Source: an uncultured Clostridia bacterium (lineage in GTDB: Bacteria > Bacillota > Clostridia > UBA1381). From it: a stretch of DNA of 18,786 nt. Shown one piece after another: positions 15,097 to 18,786 of this stretch; the stretch's first letter is position 1; the number at the start of each line of letters is the position of its first letter. Below the pieces are notes generated by a model. That model saw only the letters and a program-made list of their open reading frames with translations. It was not told the DNA's origin and did not search any database. The translations under genes were made by a program, and so were the position numbers. The DNA lies in the NCBI GenBank assembly GCA_910578235.1, contig CAJTPP010000001.1:45053-63838 (forward strand), read 5' to 3'.

Positions 15097-16545
15097 ATGG
15101 GTATTTATAATCCAAAATCGCTTAAAGCTGAGGAATTTATTAATGATGATGAAATTCGTCAGACTATCGCCTACGCGGAGGCTAATAAGCATAATATTGA
15201 ATTAATTAATAAAATTATTGAAAAGGCACGGCCTAAAAAAACAGAAAAGGGATGTACCTGTCAGGGACTGTCACACCGTGAAGCGTCAGTACTGCTTGCC
15301 TGTGATATTCCTGAAATGACCAAAAAAATTTATGAAGCGGCAGAGGAAATTAAATTGTCGTTTTATGGTAACAGAATTGTTATTTTTGCTCCGCTGTATT
15401 TGTCCAATTATTGTGTGAACGGGTGTGTGTATTGTCCGTATCACTTAAAAAACAAGCGTATACCGCGCAGAAAGCTTACTCAGGAGGAAGTGAAAGCCGA
15501 GGTTATCGCTTTGCAGGATATGGGACATAAGCGTCTTGCAATTGAGTCCGGCGAGGATCCTGTTAATAATCCGATTGAATATATTCTTGATTGTATAAAA
15601 ACTATTTACAGTGTTCATCACAAAAATGGTGATATACGCCGTGTAAATGTGAATATTGCCGCCACGACTGTTGAAAATTACAGGAAACTTAAAGAAGCGG
15701 GTATCGGAACATATATTCTATTTCAGGAGACATATCATAAGCAGAGTTATGAAAGGCTGCATCCGACAGGGCCGAAGCATAATTATGCATATCATACAGA
15801 AGCAATGGACAGAGCAATGGACGGCGGTATAGATGATGTCGGATTGGGAGTTTTATTCGGGCTGGAGTTGTATAAGTATGAATTTGCGGGTCTAATTATG
15901 CATGCCGAGCATCTTGAGGCGGTTCATGGAGTTGGCCCGCATACAATCAGTGTGCCGCGTATAAAACGCGCGGATGATATTGATCCGTCAGCGTTTGATA
16001 ACGGTATTGATGATGAAACATTTGCAAAAATTGTTGCCTGTATACGTCTTGCCGTACCATATACCGGTATGATTATATCAACAAGAGAAAGTGAAGAGAT
16101 GCGTTCAAGACTTCTGCGTCTTGGAATTTCTCAGGTAAGCGGCGGTTCAAGGACTTCTGTCGGCGGGTATACTGAGGAAAAACGTCCGCATGATACAGAA
16201 CAGTTTGACGTGTCTGATCAGCGTTCTCTGGATGAGGTTGTATGCTGGCTTATGGAGAACGGTCATATCCCATCATTTTGTACGGCATGTTACCGCGAGG
16301 GACGAACCGGTGACCGTTTTATGGCGCTTTGTAAAAACGGACAAATTCTTAACTGCTGTCACCCGAATGCGCTTATGACTTTGTCGGAATATTTGGAAGA
16401 TTACGCGTCTGAAAAAACAAAAAAAGTTGGATACAGTATTATAAACAAAGAACTAAAGCGTATTCCGACAGATAAGGTGCGTGAAATAGCTGTGAAAAAT
16501 ATTCTTGATATTAAAAAATCCAATAGACGCGATTTTCGTTTTTGA
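15097..16545 (+). CDS. hydG: [FeFe] hydrogenase H-cluster radical SAM maturase HydG
   Basis: This 482-aa enzyme is a tyrosine lyase that makes CO and cyanide from tyrosine and loads them on iron to form the building block of the H-cluster. The radical SAM site is C106-x3-C110-x2-C113 (NYCVNGCVYCPYH). The ThiH-like barrel continues with AIESGEDP and QETYHKQSYERLHPTGP. The HydG-specific C-terminal cluster site C395-x2-C398-x22-C421 is complete. That site separates HydG from ThiH and is needed for the diatomic ligands. Length is normal. AAAGGA lies 8-9 nt before the ATG. The TGA stop is part of the Shine-Dalgarno of hydF, so hydF translation probably depends on ribosomes finishing hydG. Confidence 0.97.
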   Translation: MGIYNPKSLKAEEFINDDEIRQTIAYAEANKHNIELINKIIEKARPKKTEKGCTCQGLSHREASVLLACDIPEMTKKIYEAAEEIKLSFYGNRIVIFAPLYLSNYCVNGCVYCPYHLKNKRIPRRKLTQEEVKAEVIALQDMGHKRLAIESGEDPVNNPIEYILDCIKTIYSVHHKNGDIRRVNVNIAATTVENYRKLKEAGIGTYILFQETYHKQSYERLHPTGPKHNYAYHTEAMDRAMDGGIDDVGLGVLFGLELYKYEFAGLIMHAEHLEAVHGVGPHTISVPRIKRADDIDPSAFDNGIDDETFAKIVACIRLAVPYTGMIISTRESEEMRSRLLRLGISQVSGGSRTSVGGYTEEKRPHDTEQFDVSDQRSLDEVVCWLMENGHIPSFCTACYREGRTGDRFMALCKNGQILNCCHPNALMTLSEYLEDYASEKTKKVGYSIINKELKRIPTDKVREIAVKNILDIKKSNRRDFRF

Positions 16546-16556
16546 GGAGGGTTAAT

Positions 16557-17759
16557 ATGGGAATAAATGACGTTGTATCAGCGGAACGGCTTCATATAGG
16601 CTTTTTTGGAATGCGCAATGCGGGAAAATCCAGTGTTGTAAACGCTGTTATAGGACAGAATTTATCGGTTGTTTCACATATAAAAGGAACAACAACAGAT
16701 CCGGTAAAAAAAACAATGGAGCTTTTGCCTATCGGCCCGGTTGTCATCATTGATACGCCGGGTATAGATGACAGCGGCGAGCTTGGAGAATTAAGAATAG
16801 AAAAAAGCAAGCAAGTTATGTCGCGGACTGATATCGCTGTATTGATAGTTGACGCGGAAAAGGGTCTTGATATATTGGATGAAAAATTAATTTCTGTATT
16901 TCAGAAAAAAAATCTCCCATATATTATTGTTTATAATAAATCAGATTTAATAAAAAAAAGAAAAGAATTAAAACATAATGAAATTTATATAAGCGCGTTA
17001 AAGGGGGAAAATATATACGAGTTAAAGGAAAAAATCGGAGCTTATGCGAAAAAAGAAAAAAATAACAAAGTTATTGTGTCAGATCTTTTGACAGATGGAG
17101 ATATGGTGGTTTTAGTTATTCCCATAGATGAGGCGGCGCCAAAGGGAAGATTAATACTTCCTCAGCAGCAGACTATACGTGAAATTTTAGATGCTCACTG
17201 TTATTTTGCCGCTTGTCAGGAAACAGAGCTTGAGACAGTGCTGAATGCTCTGGCGTTTCCGCCCAAACTTGTTATTACAGATTCGCAGGTGTTTGAAGCA
17301 GTTGCAAAAACAATTCCCGATAGTGTAATGCTCACATCATTTTCTATTTTATTCGCGCGTTATAAAGGGGAATTGAAGGAGCTTATCAAAGGCGCGGCAC
17401 GTCTCTCACATCTTAAAGACGGTGATAAAATACTTATTTCCGAAGGATGCACACATCATCGTCAATGCGGAGATATCGGCACGGTGAAATTACCCGCATG
17501 GGTTAAAAAGTTTGCAAATAAAAATATAGAGTTTGATTTTACTTCCGGCACAGATTTTTCGGATGATTTGTCCGAATACGCTTTGATAATTCACTGCGGA
17601 GGATGTATGCTAAATAATAAAGAAATGCAAAATCGTATTGAAATGGCGAATTCAGCGGGTGTTCCTGTGGTTAATTATGGTGTGGCTATAGCTCAAATGA
17701 ATGGTATTTTAAAACGAGCATTATCTCCGTTTCCGGAAGTGATGAAGTTAGTTCTGTAA
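16557..17759 (+). CDS. hydF: [FeFe] hydrogenase H-cluster maturation GTPase HydF
   Basis: This 400-aa GTPase serves as the scaffold that carries the two-iron precursor and hands it to apo-hydrogenase. The N-terminal GTPase domain has all motifs: P-loop GMRNAGKSS (18-26), G2 GTTTD (44-48), G3 DTPG (66-69), G4 NKSD (127-130) and SALKG (146-150). A dimerisation region follows. The C-terminal [4Fe-4S] domain has the family pattern C298-x-H300 then H346-C347-x2-C350, all present. I place the start at ATG 16557, five codons after an in-frame TTG at 16542. GAGGAGGG (16544-16551) lies 5 nt upstream of the ATG, and the TTG would overlap that site. It is the last gene of the run from hydS. The maturation trio E, G, F is complete in one locus. 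Confidence 0.96.
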   Translation: MGINDVVSAERLHIGFFGMRNAGKSSVVNAVIGQNLSVVSHIKGTTTDPVKKTMELLPIGPVVIIDTPGIDDSGELGELRIEKSKQVMSRTDIAVLIVDAEKGLDILDEKLISVFQKKNLPYIIVYNKSDLIKKRKELKHNEIYISALKGENIYELKEKIGAYAKKEKNNKVIVSDLLTDGDMVVLVIPIDEAAPKGRLILPQQQTIREILDAHCYFAACQETELETVLNALAFPPKLVITDSQVFEAVAKTIPDSVMLTSFSILFARYKGELKELIKGAARLSHLKDGDKILISEGCTHHRQCGDIGTVKLPAWVKKFANKNIEFDFTSGTDFSDDLSEYALIIHCGGCMLNNKEMQNRIEMANSAGVPVVNYGVAIAQMNGILKRALSPFPEVMKLVL

Positions 17760-17768
17760 AATTTATAG

Positions 17769-17797
17769 TTGACATATTGGTGTTAAGAGTATAAAAT
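17769..17797 (+). promoter_or_regulatory. Promoter of the NifX-like gene
   Basis: TTGACA (17769-17774) and TAAAAT (17792-17797) are separated by 17 bp, directly after hydF. No terminator hairpin is evident between the hydF stop and this promoter, so the next gene may be transcribed both by read-through and on its own. Confidence 0.75.
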
Positions 17798-17843
17798 AAA
17801 GAAAATTTAATACGAATGTATTTACAGAAAGGATTTGTTTAAT

Positions 17844-18233
17844 ATGAAAATAGCGGTGACATATGAAAATGGAAATATTTTTCAGCATTTTGGTCATACA
17901 GAGGCTTTTAAATTGTATAATATTGTTGGCGGAGAAATAACAGGAAGCGAGATAGTCATGGCAAACGGAAGCGGGCATGGAGCGCTGGCAGGATTTCTTA
18001 AGTCGAATAATGTTGATACTCTTATATGCGGCGGTATTGGAGGCGGAGCGCAAAATGCGCTTGCAGAGAGCGGAATAAAGCTGTACGGGGGTGTGAGAGG
18101 AAATGCTGACGAGGCAGTACAATCATTGCTTTCAGGAGGACTGGATTATAATCCAAATGTGAAATGCGATCATCATAATCATGAACATAATAATAGCGGG
18201 CATCACTGTGGTGAACACAGCTGTAATCATTGA
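17844..18233 (+). CDS. NifX/NifB-type dinitrogenase cofactor-domain protein with His/Cys-rich tail
   Basis: This 129-aa cytoplasmic protein matches the small NifX/NafY/NifB C-terminal domain family that binds iron-sulfur or iron-molybdenum cofactors. Residues 1-107 show the family outline: MKIAVTYENGNIFQHFGHTE, then a glycine-rich centre ICGGIGGGAQNALAESGIKLYGG. The last 22 residues hold eight His and three Cys (C108, H110, H111, H113, H115, H120, H121, C122, H125, C127, H129), a likely metal-binding tail. Many anaerobes without nitrogenase carry such proteins, with unknown roles. I use ATG 17844 rather than the in-frame TTG at 17835. AGAAAGGA lies 10 nt before the ATG. Its place right after hydF hints at iron or cluster handling for hydrogenase, but that is inference. 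Confidence 0.85.
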   Translation: MKIAVTYENGNIFQHFGHTEAFKLYNIVGGEITGSEIVMANGSGHGALAGFLKSNNVDTLICGGIGGGAQNALAESGIKLYGGVRGNADEAVQSLLSGGLDYNPNVKCDHHNHEHNNSGHHCGEHSCNH

Positions 18234-18243
18234 TAATACGCTG

Positions 18244-18287
18244 AAATTAAAAGTAAGCCATGTTTCAACATAGCTTACTTTTAATTT
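18244..18287. terminator. Bidirectional terminator between convergent genes
   Basis: A perfect 15-bp inverted repeat AAATTAAAAGTAAGC/GCTTACTTTTAATTT (18244-18258 and 18273-18287) is extended inside by ATGTT/AACAT (18260-18271) after a C/A mismatch. A-rich and T-rich arms on both sides suit termination in both directions. It ends just before the stop codon of the minus-strand gene. Confidence 0.88.
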
Positions 18288-18289
18288 GC

Positions 18290-18786
18290 TTAATTATATA
18301 AGTGACTTGGAAGACCGTCTACCATAATAGGGGACAACTCTGCCTGTATAAGCGGGCGGGCATAGGAATGAAATTCGGGAGACACATAGGTTCCGTCATC
18401 TGTTATCCAGTCTATAGGAACTTTTTTCTCTATATTTGCAATTTTGTTAATATCGAAAGGTTCGGTTGTACATTGATAGGGGTTGTTTGTAATTCTGTTA
18501 AAAATAATCATTTTACCTGTTTCACCTCTGAAAGACGCTTCAACGGCATGACCTCCCGCAACAAATGCCTCGGTTATATCCACTCTGGAAACCATATGCG
18601 AGCTGCAACGTTGAAGAATATTCAATTCTACCGCGCGGGCTTTGCAGCCGAATTCATGAATTATGGTATTTGCAAGGAATTGTGCTGTGCCCCCTAATGC
18701 TGCATGTCCAAAACAGTCTTTAAACTGTGATGTGTCAGAAATCAGCTCACAAACATATTTACCGTCTTTTAATTTTATTCCCTCTG
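18290..18786 (-). CDS. 6-phosphofructokinase, probably PPi-dependent type (partial, C-terminal part)
   Basis: The minus-strand frame stays open to the window edge and gives the last 164 residues of a glycolytic phosphofructokinase. Its segments match the longer clostridial/PPi-type enzymes of about 400 aa: CFGHAALGGTAQFLANTI, a Cys-Lys-Ala-Arg stretch then VELNILQRC, and GGHAVEAS..GETGKM. The ending is IEKKVPIDWI...EFHSYARPLI. The family converts fructose 6-phosphate to fructose 1,6-bisphosphate with ATP or pyrophosphate. The residues that decide between the phosphoryl donors lie in the N-terminal half, outside the window, so the donor is inferred only from overall resemblance. The start is not visible; the in-frame TTG at 18625 is internal. 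It converges with the NifX-like gene. Confidence 0.85.
   Translation of the reverse strand, partial: EGIKLKDGKYVCELISDTSQFKDCFGHAALGGTAQFLANTIIHEFGCKARAVELNILQRCSSHMVSRVDITEAFVAGGHAVEASFRGETGKMIIFNRITNNPYQCTTEPFDINKIANIEKKVPIDWITDDGTYVSPEFHSYARPLIQAELSPIMVDGLPSHLYN

Noticed and set aside
16542..16556. TTG start of hydF overlapping hydG
   Set aside because: The codons consist of the Shine-Dalgarno GAGGAGGG itself. The ATG at 16557 is correctly spaced and gives the usual HydF N-terminus.
1..18786. CRISPR arrays, insertion sequences, phage or attachment sites
   Set aside because: No regularly spaced repeats, transposase, integrase or long terminal inverted repeats were seen. The repeats present are terminators or leader stems.

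Overview
The window looks like a piece of a low-GC, anaerobic Clostridia-type (Firmicutes) chromosome. The signs are AT-rich intergenic DNA with near-consensus sigma-A promoters, strong AGGAGG-type ribosome sites, a trimeric NADH-linked [FeFe] hydrogenase with its complete maturation set, and a clostridial-type phosphofructokinase fragment. I cannot fix the genus from sequence alone.

Left part (1-6421), housekeeping. A minus-strand tRNA-Ser(GGA)/tRNA-Ala(CGC) pair has its own consensus promoter (405-433) and terminator (85-115). Next comes the minus-strand secD-secF operon, with its promoter at 2795-2823 and terminator at 466-496. Divergent from secD, rnr (RNase R) and a THUMP-domain RNA methyltransferase form a two-gene operon with a 1-nt stop/start overlap, closed by a perfect 17-bp hairpin (6381-6421).

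Central part (6422-17759), a hydrogen-metabolism island in which every gene points right. An extended -10 promoter and a foldable leader precede hydC-hydB-hydA, the three subunits of an NAD(H)/ferredoxin-linked (group A3-type, presumably electron-bifurcating) [FeFe] hydrogenase. A terminator-like hairpin with a competing upstream stem (10755-10831) separates this from a second, tightly packed run. That run holds a sensory-type [FeFe] hydrogenase with a PAS domain (HydS-like), a SpoIIE/PP2C phosphatase with an unrecognised C-terminal domain, a TM1266-like small regulator, and the three H-cluster maturases hydE, hydG and hydF. The layout puts H2 production or oxidation, H2 sensing, signal output and cofactor assembly side by side.

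Right end (17760-18786). A short NifX/NifB-type protein with a His/Cys-rich tail follows hydF under its own promoter. A bidirectional terminator then separates it from the 3' end of a convergent, minus-strand phosphofructokinase gene that runs off the window.

The most interesting parts are the sensor hydrogenase-phosphatase pair (its target is not encoded here), the phosphatase's extra domain, and the two candidate RNA elements in front of hydC and between hydA and hydS. All assignments come from reading motifs by eye. No searches or folding programs were run.
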